A DNA stretch of 22,741 bases from a virus. The notes beneath the pieces are model-generated. The model was not told the origin of the DNA. It was given only the letters and a program-made list of their open reading frames with translations, and searched no databases. This document shows positions 1 to 6,248 of the stretch, in pieces; position 1 is the stretch's first letter; every line of letters starts with the position of its first letter. The DNA is taken from IMG/VR virus record IMGVR_UViG_3300025117_000228, positions 1 through 22,741 of that record; one strand, written 5' to 3'. A program made the translations under genes and the position numbers.

Positions 1-72
1 AGAGATAAAGGAAGCGAAAGTAGACTTACCTGCTCCTGGTAACCCGCGCAAGACTATAAATGTTTTATTCAT
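1..72 (-). CDS. P-loop kinase/ATPase, N-terminal fragment
   Basis: Only the first 24 codons lie in the window; the gene runs off the left edge. It opens with a short beta strand and an exact Walker A loop, GLPGAGKST (residues 10-18), that would bind ATP phosphate. The spacing of Met to P-loop is typical of small phage nucleotide or polynucleotide kinase-like proteins (AAA_33/zeta-toxin/PNK group). The ATG at 72 overlaps an upstream TGA as ATGA, and GAAGGGGA lies about 7 nt before it, so the start is well supported. Substrate cannot be told from this fragment. Confidence 0.7.
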   Translation of the reverse strand, partial: MNKTFIVLRGLPGAGKSTFASFIS

Positions 73-239
73 ATTAAATCCCCTTCAAAAACAAGTTCTA
101 TATCGTTCCCAACCCATTCTTTAAGAACTTTTTCTGCATCTTGTTTGAGTGTGGCAATTACTATAATCAAGTCCCTGCACAGACGCAAGCCAACAGTAGC
201 CACCTGTGCCGTAATTAACGAGTTGATGGAAAAACAGTT
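69..239 (-). other. Open +1 frame continuing the preceding gene
   Basis: This frame is open from 239 to the TGA at 71-69 and reads through an alternating hydrophobic/charged stretch that includes LKQDAEKVLKEW. It has only a GTG at 203 as a possible start, without a Shine-Dalgarno site. Its end overlaps the kinase start as ATGA, the arrangement expected of a true upstream gene end. It is best read as the displaced C-terminal part of the gene starting at 468. Confidence 0.4.
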
Positions 240-468
240 TCACTTTTATTTTCATTTTACACCTAGTTTCTTTATTATATCTTTCACTGCTTTCTTTAAT
301 TTCATCTATAATGTCTTTATATGAATAAAAATGAATTCCTTCTTCATCATAATCACCTGTCTTGTAATACACTTCTAAACTATCATCATCGTCAATGTAT
401 GGTGTCAAACTACTTTCAATCTCACCATCTACTAAATCTACATCTTCTTGATCAAACATGAAAAACAT
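121..468 (-). CDS. Acidic hypothetical protein, possibly frameshifted at its 3' end
   Basis: An unrecognised 115-residue protein whose first half is very acidic (residues 6-45 are rich in Asp and Glu). The ATG at 468 is preceded by CGGAGAAC about 7 nt away, which fixes the start. The last 20 or so residues (ending HTQTRCRKSS) look unlike a folded tail. A +1 shift near the CCC run at 173-175 opens a plausible amphipathic continuation that ends at 69, overlapping the next gene as ATGA. Removing one base of that run would give a 132-residue product. Whether this is a real mutation, recoding or a base-call error cannot be decided here. Confidence 0.6.
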   Translation of the reverse strand: MFFMFDQEDVDLVDGEIESSLTPYIDDDDSLEVYYKTGDYDEEGIHFYSYKDIIDEIKESSERYNKETRCKMKIKVKLFFHQLVNYGTGGYCWLASVQGLDYSNCHTQTRCRKSS

Positions 469-485
469 CTTTGTTCTCCGAGTAA

Positions 486-872
486 TTATCTTAAATGTAT
501 AATATCCGGAAGATATTCTTTTATTTTTGGAAAAAGATAAACTTTTACAAGTTCTTTGATAATTACATCTTCGTACTGATCAATAAAATGTGAAAGGTCA
601 AAAAGTAAGTCTCCATCTGTGATATTCTTGAAAATGCTAGAATCTTGCATATCATCTTTGGTTGCCCTGACCAAGCAGCCTTTCTTTGTGCCGTCTTCCA
701 CGACCCAAGATAAAACGGCCTCTAAAATATATGTTGGTGGCTTATCAATAGCAGTGATTACACTGTATCTTTCTACCTCGATAGCACTTAAAGATACTAT
801 TGAATTTCTATATTTATCTTTAGCATCTTGTTTAATAAGATAACCAAAAGTGTAATATCTGCGCTTGTTCAT
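486..872 (-). CDS. Hypothetical protein, 128 aa
   Basis: No family is recognised. The open frame extends to 977, but its first 30 residues are a hydrophobic run with no ribosome-binding site. ATG codons at 887 and 872 are better starts; 872 is preferred because GAAAG lies 8 nt upstream, a pattern shared with the starts at 4013 and 6247. The product MNKRRYYTF... has mixed charge and a C-terminal half rich in Ile, Leu and Asp that looks like alpha helices. No membrane segment or metal-binding motif is visible. The roughly 115 nt upstream (to 989) hold no gene, only a weak imperfect inverted repeat at 901-953. Confidence 0.55.
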   Translation of the reverse strand: MNKRRYYTFGYLIKQDAKDKYRNSIVSLSAIEVERYSVITAIDKPPTYILEAVLSWVVEDGTKKGCLVRATKDDMQDSSIFKNITDGDLLFDLSHFIDQYEDVIIKELVKVYLFPKIKEYLPDIIHLR

Positions 873-989
873 TTTATTTACTTTCATAAAACGGCTAAAA
901 CCGGACCTGACAACCAGTAATAGCCAAATAAATTCTTTCGCGGTCAGGAGCGGAGTGGTATAGAGTAGGATAACCACACATACATACTT

Positions 990-1688
990 TTACCTACCAT
1001 AGCACCCGGTGCTTTCCCGAGTGTCATCCTCGCCGCTTGCGCTGCCCAATCCCAATGAGCACGGCGAAGAGAGATGCCAAAGCTTGATTTCATTCTTAGG
1101 GGACCAGATAGCAATATCACGATATTCTTTTACTGGACGTACTTCTTTTCCATTGTACTTGAAGTGCTGAGGGACACAACAATCTATTGTTACAATGCAA
1201 AGATTCTCGTACCCATCTAGTTTATCAACACAATCTTGCAGCAAGGCATGAGAATGCACTGCAAGAATAATTGCTGTCTTCTTTGTTTTAGTCTTAGGCA
1301 AATCTTGAATCTTCGCTTTGTAACAAGACAAATTTTTATGTAAGATTCCCTTGTAGATTGTTTCTCCCCGCCCCTCACATCTTATAACCGGATCAATTGA
1401 AATAACTTCCCAATTAGACAAGTGTGTTATCAAAGCTCCGGTTCGAGGGACATGGCCGTCGCCAGGAACAATTACTGTAACTTCTGGATCGTGCATAGAA
1501 GGACATAATTCCATCTTCTGGAGATGTCTAATTCCTTCTAATGCCCCGAAGGATTCTGTTACTTCTTTTGGATTAGGGAATAGCGCAACCAGATTTGGTG
1601 CGGCATGAAGTTTGAAGAACTGATCTAAATATCTAGTGTTTACAGTTATCGTGTGTACATGTTTGGTTTCAAAGGTAACTGTTGCCAT
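990..1688 (-). CDS. Hypothetical protein with Rossmann-like core
   Basis: A 232-residue protein. Residues about 70-102 form a strand-loop-helix-strand unit, beginning VTVIVPGDGHVPRTGAL and ending VISIDP, that resembles the nucleotide- or SAM-binding half of a Rossmann fold. Further hydrophobic strands (TAIILAVHSH, LCIVTIDCC, DIAIWSP) alternate with helices, consistent with an alpha/beta domain. No catalytic motif is certain, so a methyltransferase-like role is only a guess. The last 26 residues are low-complexity (Ser, Gly, Thr) and look disordered. Start ATG 1688 has only a weak GAAAG upstream. Confidence 0.6.
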   Translation of the reverse strand: MATVTFETKHVHTITVNTRYLDQFFKLHAAPNLVALFPNPKEVTESFGALEGIRHLQKMELCPSMHDPEVTVIVPGDGHVPRTGALITHLSNWEVISIDPVIRCEGRGETIYKGILHKNLSCYKAKIQDLPKTKTKKTAIILAVHSHALLQDCVDKLDGYENLCIVTIDCCVPQHFKYNGKEVRPVKEYRDIAIWSPKNEIKLWHLSSPCSLGLGSASGEDDTRESTGCYGR

Positions 1689-1701
1689 TTTGTTTTTCTT
1701 T

Positions 1702-1950
1702 CTATTTTTTCGACTGGAGTTTTTTTATTGATTCAATGTGCAGGTTATCTAACATCTCCAAAGTAGAGAAGTTTAATGATTGATAAGACATTCTTAATGT
1801 CCGCATGTAGCAGTCTACACAGAGTTCATAATGAGCGCATTCAGTATCCATACTCCCTGCCTCATCTGTAAATCTCCTAACGATAAAACTGCAACTATCA
1901 ACATTTTCTTCTGATTTACAAATATCGCATATTAAAATTTCTTTTTTCAT
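1702..1950 (-). CDS. Small zinc-finger-like protein, 82 aa
   Basis: Two CxxC pairs (C8/C11 and C44/C47) separated by about 32 residues suggest one zinc site; the C-terminal third is helical with Leu and Lys. The frame stays open to 2124, but the upstream part falls in a region dense with inverted repeats and has no ribosome-binding site. ATG 1950 has AAAGGT 7 nt upstream and starts the sensible protein MKKEILICDICK. The unusually long structured leader (about 1951-2328) could control it. Function unknown; small Cys-rich phage proteins often bind nucleic acid or host proteins. Confidence 0.7.
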   Translation of the reverse strand: MKKEILICDICKSEENVDSCSFIVRRFTDEAGSMDTECAHYELCVDCYMRTLRMSYQSLNFSTLEMLDNLHIESIKKLQSKK

Positions 1951-1989
1951 TTGATTACCTTTGTAAGAAAAGAAATAAGTCCCGCCCAG

Positions 1990-2310
1990 CGAAACGCCTA
2001 GGACCAATCCCAAACGGACTGGCGTTGCAAGGTAACGCATAAACATTACAATGCAACCGGGACCAAGGGACCATCTTAGTTGGTCCTGGGGGATAGTACT
2101 GCAACAACTGCTGTTGGTTCCCATCCAATAAACTCTGTCTAGTACGAAGCAAACCAGACAGTCGGTTCTTTATGGCCAGTAAAGAACCTAGTACAGAAGT
2201 TATTCCTCTTACAGACCTACCACTATAAGTGAGTAGGGTCAGTGGAGCGTTTATAGTTCCGTACCTTTCATAAAAACAATTATCAGCAGTTATATTGATC
2301 GGATATAACC
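1990..2310 (-). ncRNA. Candidate structured RNA or leader (dense hairpins)
   Basis: The stretch 1951-2328 has no convincing gene but at least six strong inverted repeats. On plus coordinates: GCGTT/AACGC (2022-2038, 7-nt loop); CCGGGACCAA/TTGGTCCTGG (2057-2089, one G-U pair); TGTTGG/CCAATA (2112-2130, 7-nt loop, one G-U pair); CTGTCT/AGACAG (2135-2161); GGTTCTTTA/TAAAGAACC (2164-2188, perfect 9 bp, 7-nt loop); ACTATAA/TTATAGT (2222-2257); GTTATAT/ATATAAC (2289-2309, perfect 7 bp, 7-nt loop). Alternative pairings also exist. Strand is inferred from the flanking leftward genes. It is not a recognisable tRNA and has no terminator U-tract. Confidence 0.4.
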
Positions 2311-2328
2311 AACTAATAATTGGCTTCC

Positions 2329-2685
2329 TTAATCACCATTCCAAATACCATCCGGACGCATTTTAGCCATAGCAGCTAGTTGCAACAAAGGACGTTTAGC
2401 ATTTCCTTCAGTTGGTTTCCAATAGTCAGGGTGAACATCATTACCCAATTGTGAAGCTGCTTTTTCAAGCAGTGGTATGCTATCAGCGCCAGTCATACCA
2501 TATATTGTCCGTATTCCTTCTTTTCCGAAGAGCATGGAATAATGCTTACCATAGTTCCATGTAATATTCAACCAAGCTTCAGTAGTTCCACCGAATTCAT
2601 AAGTACCACCCTTCATTTGAATTGGTGTATCGAATTTTATGATGGTTTTATCTACCGGGTCATGCAATTCTATATCGTAACTCAT
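2329..2685 (-). CDS. Conserved phage protein of unknown function
   Basis: This 118-residue protein matches a type I have seen in many phage and prophage genomes: an N-terminal MSYDIEL...DP segment, a central GGTTEAWLNITWNYG block (residues about 32-46), then IYGMTGADSIPLLE and a closing block with DYWKPTEGNAK and MRPDGIWNGD. The conserved blocks are Gly/Trp-rich and carry Asp and Glu, but no function is established to my knowledge. The start is firm: GGGAGG lies about 7 nt before ATG 2685. A leftward promoter (2706-2734) sits directly upstream, so the mRNA leader would be only about 14 nt. Confidence 0.75.
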   Translation of the reverse strand: MSYDIELHDPVDKTIIKFDTPIQMKGGTYEFGGTTEAWLNITWNYGKHYSMLFGKEGIRTIYGMTGADSIPLLEKAASQLGNDVHPDYWKPTEGNAKRPLLQLAAMAKMRPDGIWNGD

Positions 2686-2705
2686 GTTTTTGCCTCCCTA
2701 AATAG

Positions 2706-2734
2706 ACAGTATCAAAATCCAAGGGGCAGGTCAA
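2706..2734 (-). promoter_or_regulatory. Leftward promoter, copy 1
   Basis: On the minus strand a run of seven T precedes CTTGACC (-35 TTGACC, 2734-2729), a 17-nt spacer, and TACTGT (2711-2706); a GATACT reading of the -10 is also possible. The same arrangement, including the T-run and TTTTGATACTGTC, recurs at 10073-10101. It lies just before the gene starting at 2685 and behind the one ending at 2743. Confidence 0.6.
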
Positions 2735-2742
2735 GAAAAAAA

Positions 2743-3432
2743 TCACTTTTTTTGAGATTTTTCGCAGAGGCAAGACCCATCCATGCAAGTAAATCTACCA
2801 CATTTTTTACACTTAGAAGCTTTGGCCTGTTCTCGGAGCAGATCAAGTTCTTTCCCGCGAACACGGAAAAACTCTTTCTCAGGATCAATTCCAGCAAGAG
2901 CAGGTTCCAAGTTACCAGGTAAAGCAAGAAATTCCTTACCACGTTTATGAAATCTAATCCTGTAACAAGGATAGATAGTCTTAGGTTTATAAGAAGCCCC
3001 ATGAGGCTCCCCGTATGGGCCAGTATCATGCCGGATATTGCCAGTAGAAATAAATGTAGTGCCTACAATCCAAGCATAAGGACTTCGCATGAATCTATCA
3101 GTTAGGTAGATTGGACGATCGTTATCTCGTCCTAGTGTATGGATCGCCTTCAAAGATGGGGATTTTGTGGCGTAATAAACCACCTCAACAACATCCCCAA
3201 TATTATACGTCTTTACACCATGGTTGTTCCATTGTTCAACCAGTTCATTCATTTTGACCTTCTTTCTATCTCGTTTAATGGTACTTTCAAAGACGTCTCC
3301 GGGCATATCATGACCACATTGTAGACAACTAATTACGTATGCATAGATTTCAAGGTTGTCTGGCATATCCACCAAAGCTATATCGATCTCTGCTTTTCCG
3401 CCGCAGTAAGGACATTGTTTTATATCTTTCAT
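2743..3432 (-). CDS. Lar-like zinc-ribbon protein with extra C-terminal Cys cluster
   Basis: The first 70 residues have the layout of restriction-alleviation (Lar) zinc ribbons: CPYCGG (C7, C10), a second pair ISCLQCG (C36, C39) and the closing EQWNN (W68-N69). Lar proteins are short and modulate type I restriction; this protein is far longer (229 aa). Residues 75-200 form an unrecognised beta-rich domain, and residues 208-223 form a second Cys cluster (CKKCGRFTCMDGSCLC). Start ATG 3432 has AGTAGGT just upstream. The zinc-ribbon call is fairly sure; an anti-restriction role is inference only. Confidence 0.65.
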   Translation of the reverse strand: MKDIKQCPYCGGKAEIDIALVDMPDNLEIYAYVISCLQCGHDMPGDVFESTIKRDRKKVKMNELVEQWNNHGVKTYNIGDVVEVVYYATKSPSLKAIHTLGRDNDRPIYLTDRFMRSPYAWIVGTTFISTGNIRHDTGPYGEPHGASYKPKTIYPCYRIRFHKRGKEFLALPGNLEPALAGIDPEKEFFRVRGKELDLLREQAKASKCKKCGRFTCMDGSCLCEKSQKK

Positions 3433-3438
3433 TTTTAC

Positions 3439-3765
3439 CTACTTACTTATTGAAGAAAACAAAAACCAAGAAGGTTCGCATGGGATTTTTAGTTTATTAC
3501 AGAATCTTTTAAGTTCACCACTGGGAGGCTTTTTAGTTGTGTCTACCGGAACAGCATCATAGCCATCAATGCAATAGCGAAATTTAGGTACTGCGGCCAT
3601 ATATCTATAATATCCGTCATGGCCGTACTTTATCATATCTAGGTCTATTGTTTTTATAGTCAGACCGGTTAACCATCGCTTTGGGAAACTCGCATCAATA
3701 TCCTTCACATGTTCTTGTGGGATTAGAATACCGTAGGCAAGATGTGTATATACGTTTATTTGCAT
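3439..3765 (-). CDS. Hypothetical protein, 108 aa
   Basis: No family is recognised. The protein is mixed alpha/beta in appearance, rich in Tyr and Lys, without signal peptide or membrane segment, and has only two Cys (in RYCIDG and IPCEPS). The start at 3765 is strong: AGGAG lies 6 nt upstream, inside the end of the preceding gene, which it overlaps by 10 nt. It is followed 6 nt later by the Lar-like gene at 3432, so the genes are probably co-translated from one message. Confidence 0.6.
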   Translation of the reverse strand: MQINVYTHLAYGILIPQEHVKDIDASFPKRWLTGLTIKTIDLDMIKYGHDGYYRYMAAVPKFRYCIDGYDAVPVDTTKKPPSGELKRFCNKLKIPCEPSWFLFSSISK

Positions 3766-4013
3766 TTTATTCTCCTATTCCATTTATTACATAACTTTTT
3801 GATTTCTTCTTTGATCTCCTCTCTCCCTAGACTATCAAAGCAACTTACAAAACCAGGCATTTCTATTCCACAAGCACACGTGATCACAACAGAATAATCA
3901 TCACATCTACAACCTGCATATTCAACTCTTAAACCTAGTTGTACTGCCGCACCACAGAAAGGACAGTATTTAATTTCACCATCATAGAGTTCGGCATCAA
4001 TAGGTTCAATCAT
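3756..4013 (-). CDS. Small Lar-like zinc-ribbon protein
   Basis: An 85-residue protein with the Lar-type pattern: CPFCG (C17, C20), ITCACG (C46, C48) and the terminal NKWNR (W78-N79). Two more Cys (C35, C37) lie between. Its length is close to that of classical Lar/anti-restriction zinc ribbons, making it the most typical of the three in this window. The open frame reaches 4076, but ATG 4013 is chosen: it sits 1 nt after the TAA of the preceding gene and starts MIEPIDAE; the earlier codons overlap that gene. Modulation of host restriction is a family-based inference. Confidence 0.65.
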   Translation of the reverse strand: MIEPIDAELYDGEIKYCPFCGAAVQLGLRVEYAGCRCDDYSVVITCACGIEMPGFVSCFDSLGREEIKEEIKKLCNKWNRRIKCK

Positions 4014-4014
4014 T

Positions 4015-4218
4015 TTATTCTTCTTTCTTATTAAGAGGACAATCTGGCCCCGGACGACAACCATCTGCCGATCCATAGAGATTATACCGCAACAAACAAC
4101 GCCACCTTTCTTCTACCGCCGCAATGTTTTGTCCATATTCGTTGTAGATGAATCTACAGCCTTTGCTGCAATGTCCCCACACGTCTGCATCTGGAATTTC
4201 AATAATTATTGTTTTCAT
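4015..4218 (-). CDS. Cys-rich hypothetical protein, tandem paralogue A
   Basis: A 67-residue protein, MKTIIIEIPDADVWGHC..., with Cys in GHCSKGC, WRCLL and a final CRPGPDCPL. The same landmarks (GHC, W-x-CLL, PGPDCP) occur in order in the gene just upstream, so the two look like a diverged tandem duplication. ATG 4218 overlaps the preceding TAA as TAATG, and GGGAGAGA stands 5 nt before it; the 14 codons upstream are unlikely to be used. The Cys spacing suggests a small metal-bound or disulphide fold. Function unknown. Confidence 0.65.
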   Translation of the reverse strand: MKTIIIEIPDADVWGHCSKGCRFIYNEYGQNIAAVEERWRCLLRYNLYGSADGCRPGPDCPLNKKEE

Positions 4219-4421
4219 TATTCTCTCCCTACTGGGCAATCTGGTCCGGGAATTAGCCAATATTCATCTGATTCTGTTTCTTCACTGTTCTGGTTAAGAA
4301 GACAATAATGCCAAGATTCTTCATAATAATTGTCATCAAAACTAGGTGGAATATAATGATGATAAGGACAATCGCAACTGCAATGTCCGTTTTCATCTTT
4401 CGGCGGAATATTAGTAATCAT
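4218..4421 (-). CDS. Cys-rich hypothetical protein, tandem paralogue B
   Basis: A 67-residue protein with GHCSCDCP near residue 12, WHYCLLN mid-protein and IPGPDCPVGRE at the end. It shares three motifs in order with its downstream neighbour although the rest has diverged. ATG 4421 is preceded by GGGGAC 7 nt upstream, inside the end of the previous gene (11-nt overlap). Function unknown; it belongs to the run of small Cys-rich genes in this block. Confidence 0.65.
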   Translation of the reverse strand: MITNIPPKDENGHCSCDCPYHHYIPPSFDDNYYEESWHYCLLNQNSEETESDEYWLIPGPDCPVGRE

Positions 4422-4749
4422 TCTTAAGTCCCCAAACTATATCAGGTATAAGTTTATCAACAGTACTTGTAAACAAATGCTTAACAAGTGCAGAATATAT
4501 AGATTCTTCTGAGAGAAGTTGTTCTGCAACTACTCTAAGGATAAGCTCCCTTGCTTTTTCAAGATGGTATGGAATAGATTCGTTTTTAATGCTTGCTTGA
4601 AAATTAGGATCAGAAAGTACCGATGCTAAAGACAATCCTTTCTGATGATTTACTTTTAAGTGGGAACAATAGACTTGAACACCTACTGAATCAACGTAGT
4701 CTACTTGTTCTACAGTTACCAGCATTAGATATTGTTGTTTATTCTTCAT
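4411..4749 (-). CDS. Hypothetical protein, 112 aa
   Basis: No family is recognised. It starts with a beta-hairpin-like segment (YLMLVTVEQVDYVDSVGVQV), followed by a helical half rich in Leu, Glu and Lys (residues about 60-105). Only one Cys, so it is not a zinc ribbon like its neighbours. GGGAAG stands just before ATG 4749. The start overlaps the preceding gene by 11 nt and the end overlaps the next by 11 nt, so translation is probably coupled. Confidence 0.55.
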   Translation of the reverse strand: MKNKQQYLMLVTVEQVDYVDSVGVQVYCSHLKVNHQKGLSLASVLSDPNFQASIKNESIPYHLEKARELILRVVAEQLLSEESIYSALVKHLFTSTVDKLIPDIVWGLKNDY

Positions 4750-4933
4750 CTTCTTCCCATTCTTCTATATCTTGTTCAATAGCTTTTCTTTTCTTCTTGT
4801 CAAAATACAATCTTCCTTCCCGGCAGTAATCACAAGACCCGTGATTTCTACAAGAAGAATCTACTGCTTTAGAACCGCGATATTTCCGTCTCTTATCTTT
4901 TCTATTGGGATAGTCCTTATCAAACCCCACCAT
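4739..4933 (-). CDS. Small conserved phage protein with SCRNHGSCDYC motif
   Basis: A 64-residue, strongly charged protein. Residues 9-41 contain a Lys/Arg-rich YPNRKDKRRKYRGSKA segment followed by C28-x5-C34-x2-C37 with a His between (SCRNHGSCDYC). I recall this signature from small phage proteins of unknown function; three Cys plus His could bind one zinc ion. The C-terminus is a Glu-rich acidic tail. The start at 4933 is firm, with GGAGG 4 nt before ATG inside the preceding gene. A nucleic-acid-binding role would fit the basic N-terminus but is inference. Confidence 0.65.
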   Translation of the reverse strand: MVGFDKDYPNRKDKRRKYRGSKAVDSSCRNHGSCDYCREGRLYFDKKKRKAIEQDIEEWEEDEE

Positions 4934-5621
4934 TTTCCTCCAACTGTTCTATTCTCATAATCAATCTTGAGATATATACCCAAGGATCAAGTTCATTGGC
5001 AAACCTCGATTCCATCTTCCCGCAACGAGAACATTCCAATAAGTTTGTACCTACCGGGGCAACAGAAACTTGTGTATGCAAACAGCTGTCACAAATTGCA
5101 ACTCCTGTTTTATGTGGTTTATTATTATTGATATTTGTTACTTTCTTTTCTATTTCCGCGATTAGATTGTTCCAATCATCAAGAGCTTGTTTAACGGTTG
5201 GTTGTTTTATGTCGTCTTGCAGATTGTTTGGTAGTAATTCATTTTTGAAATTACATTGTATAGATAATGAACAAGAGCTACATTTAACAATGATTTTACC
5301 TGTCTCATGAATGACTAACGGAGAATGCCCACAGTAGCAGGGGGATGTTAACATGGTTGTTTGTGCTTTGTGAATGATATGATTATTATCTGGTAAAGCT
5401 AGTACTTTACCTAATCCTAACTGTGTTAGTCCCCAAACACCACCAACGATTATCTCGATATTACCAGTTTCAGCCATGTCTTTTATGATCTCCTGATATT
5501 CTGCTTTGTTGAGATCATAACACTTATCCAGAATATACTTTAGGCTTTCTTCATCTCCATGGACATTGTAGAAGTATTTAAGTATACTATCAATAACTGC
5601 TATTTTCATTCCAAACTTCAT
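4920..5621 (-). CDS. Multi-domain Lar-like zinc-ribbon protein
   Basis: A 233-residue protein in three parts. Residues 1-75 are helical with a closing strand pair and look like a winged-helix domain (IEIIVGGVWGLTQLG). Residues 90-152 carry a Lar-like zinc ribbon (C95, C97, C114, C117, W150-N151). Residues 174-203 form a second zinc ribbon with ICDSC and ECSRCG (C177, C180, C197, C200). The mixture suggests a nucleic-acid-binding regulator or anti-restriction factor, but no exact family is claimed. ATG 5621 has GGAGA 7 nt upstream and lies 2 nt after the preceding stop. Confidence 0.6.
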   Translation of the reverse strand: MKFGMKIAVIDSILKYFYNVHGDEESLKYILDKCYDLNKAEYQEIIKDMAETGNIEIIVGGVWGLTQLGLGKVLALPDNNHIIHKAQTTMLTSPCYCGHSPLVIHETGKIIVKCSSCSLSIQCNFKNELLPNNLQDDIKQPTVKQALDDWNNLIAEIEKKVTNINNNKPHKTGVAICDSCLHTQVSVAPVGTNLLECSRCGKMESRFANELDPWVYISRLIMRIEQLEENGGV

Positions 5622-5623
5622 GA

Positions 5624-6247
5624 TTATTTCTCCAGTGTTTTGAATTGATTTTCTAAATGGTCATCTATCTTCTTGAGTAGGTTTAATAACCTGTTATACT
5701 CTTGAATGGAGGGCGGCTCATAGCTATCTCGCAATGCTAGAAATTTCTCTTTTATTTTTTCGTATACAGATTGTTTGTCTTCATAGTGTTGAATGTTTTT
5801 GGGGCCAAATTCATTTTCAAAGTTATTAAAAAACCAATGTATTGCTGCCAGATATTGTTTAGAAATATTTTTAGGGTTATGTTCTAAGATATATCTTTTC
5901 GCCGCCGTTAAGGGGAAATAACACGATTTATTATGCATTTTTAAAAGCATATTAATCGCCCTTTCCCGACTATAGAAAAAGGAATCATCCTTAGAAGTAG
6001 TAGCGGCCCAGGCAGTATGAAGCTGGTATGACCTAACCAGATTATCTAAAGTCGGGAGTTCTGTGATCTTTGCAAATTCTGGCCAATACCTAATCTGGTG
6101 ACTAGGTATGTGATCTATTGTTCCGCGCCGATTCCACTTAAATGATCCGCCGCCATCAGTCAGAATATGGCATAGCGCCCACTCTGCATTCTTAATGTAA
6201 AGTGGGTGATAAACAATAGTTGAGTAGATTAGATGTGATAATTTCAT
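5624..6247 (-). CDS. Hypothetical protein, 207 aa, mostly helical
   Basis: No family is recognised. The sequence has many aromatic residues (WALCHIL, RYWPEF, IHWFFNNFENEFG) and a C-terminal third that looks like a coiled coil (residues about 155-205, Leu/Lys/Glu-rich). No Cys cluster, signal peptide or membrane span. ATG 6247 follows the preceding stop by 1 nt with a weak GAAAGAAC upstream, so coupling to the DHH phosphoesterase gene is likely. Confidence 0.55.
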   Translation of the reverse strand: MKLSHLIYSTIVYHPLYIKNAEWALCHILTDGGGSFKWNRRGTIDHIPSHQIRYWPEFAKITELPTLDNLVRSYQLHTAWAATTSKDDSFFYSRERAINMLLKMHNKSCYFPLTAAKRYILEHNPKNISKQYLAAIHWFFNNFENEFGPKNIQHYEDKQSVYEKIKEKFLALRDSYEPPSIQEYNRLLNLLKKIDDHLENQFKTLEK

Positions 6248-6248
6248 T

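Noticed and set aside
901-953. Imperfect inverted repeat CCTGAC/GTCAGG with 31-nt loop
   Set aside because: Short stem, long loop and two internal mismatches; could be chance.
1955-2152. Two overlapping leftward open frames (1955-2152 and the 1951-2124 part of the zinc-finger frame)
   Set aside because: No ribosome-binding site, odd composition, and full overlap with the inverted-repeat region; ATG 1950 has a good site.
2022-2188. Possible tRNA genes, because several hairpins have 7-nt loops
   Set aside because: No TTC-R-A T-loop, no U33 in most loops, no 7-bp acceptor stem; the 9-bp stem at 2164-2188 is too long for an anticodon arm.
2164-2188. Perfect 9-bp hairpin as an intrinsic terminator
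   Set aside because: No run of T follows on either strand.
2542-2922. 126-residue rightward open frame
   Set aside because: Runs antisense across two well-supported leftward genes and their promoter; no ribosome-binding site.
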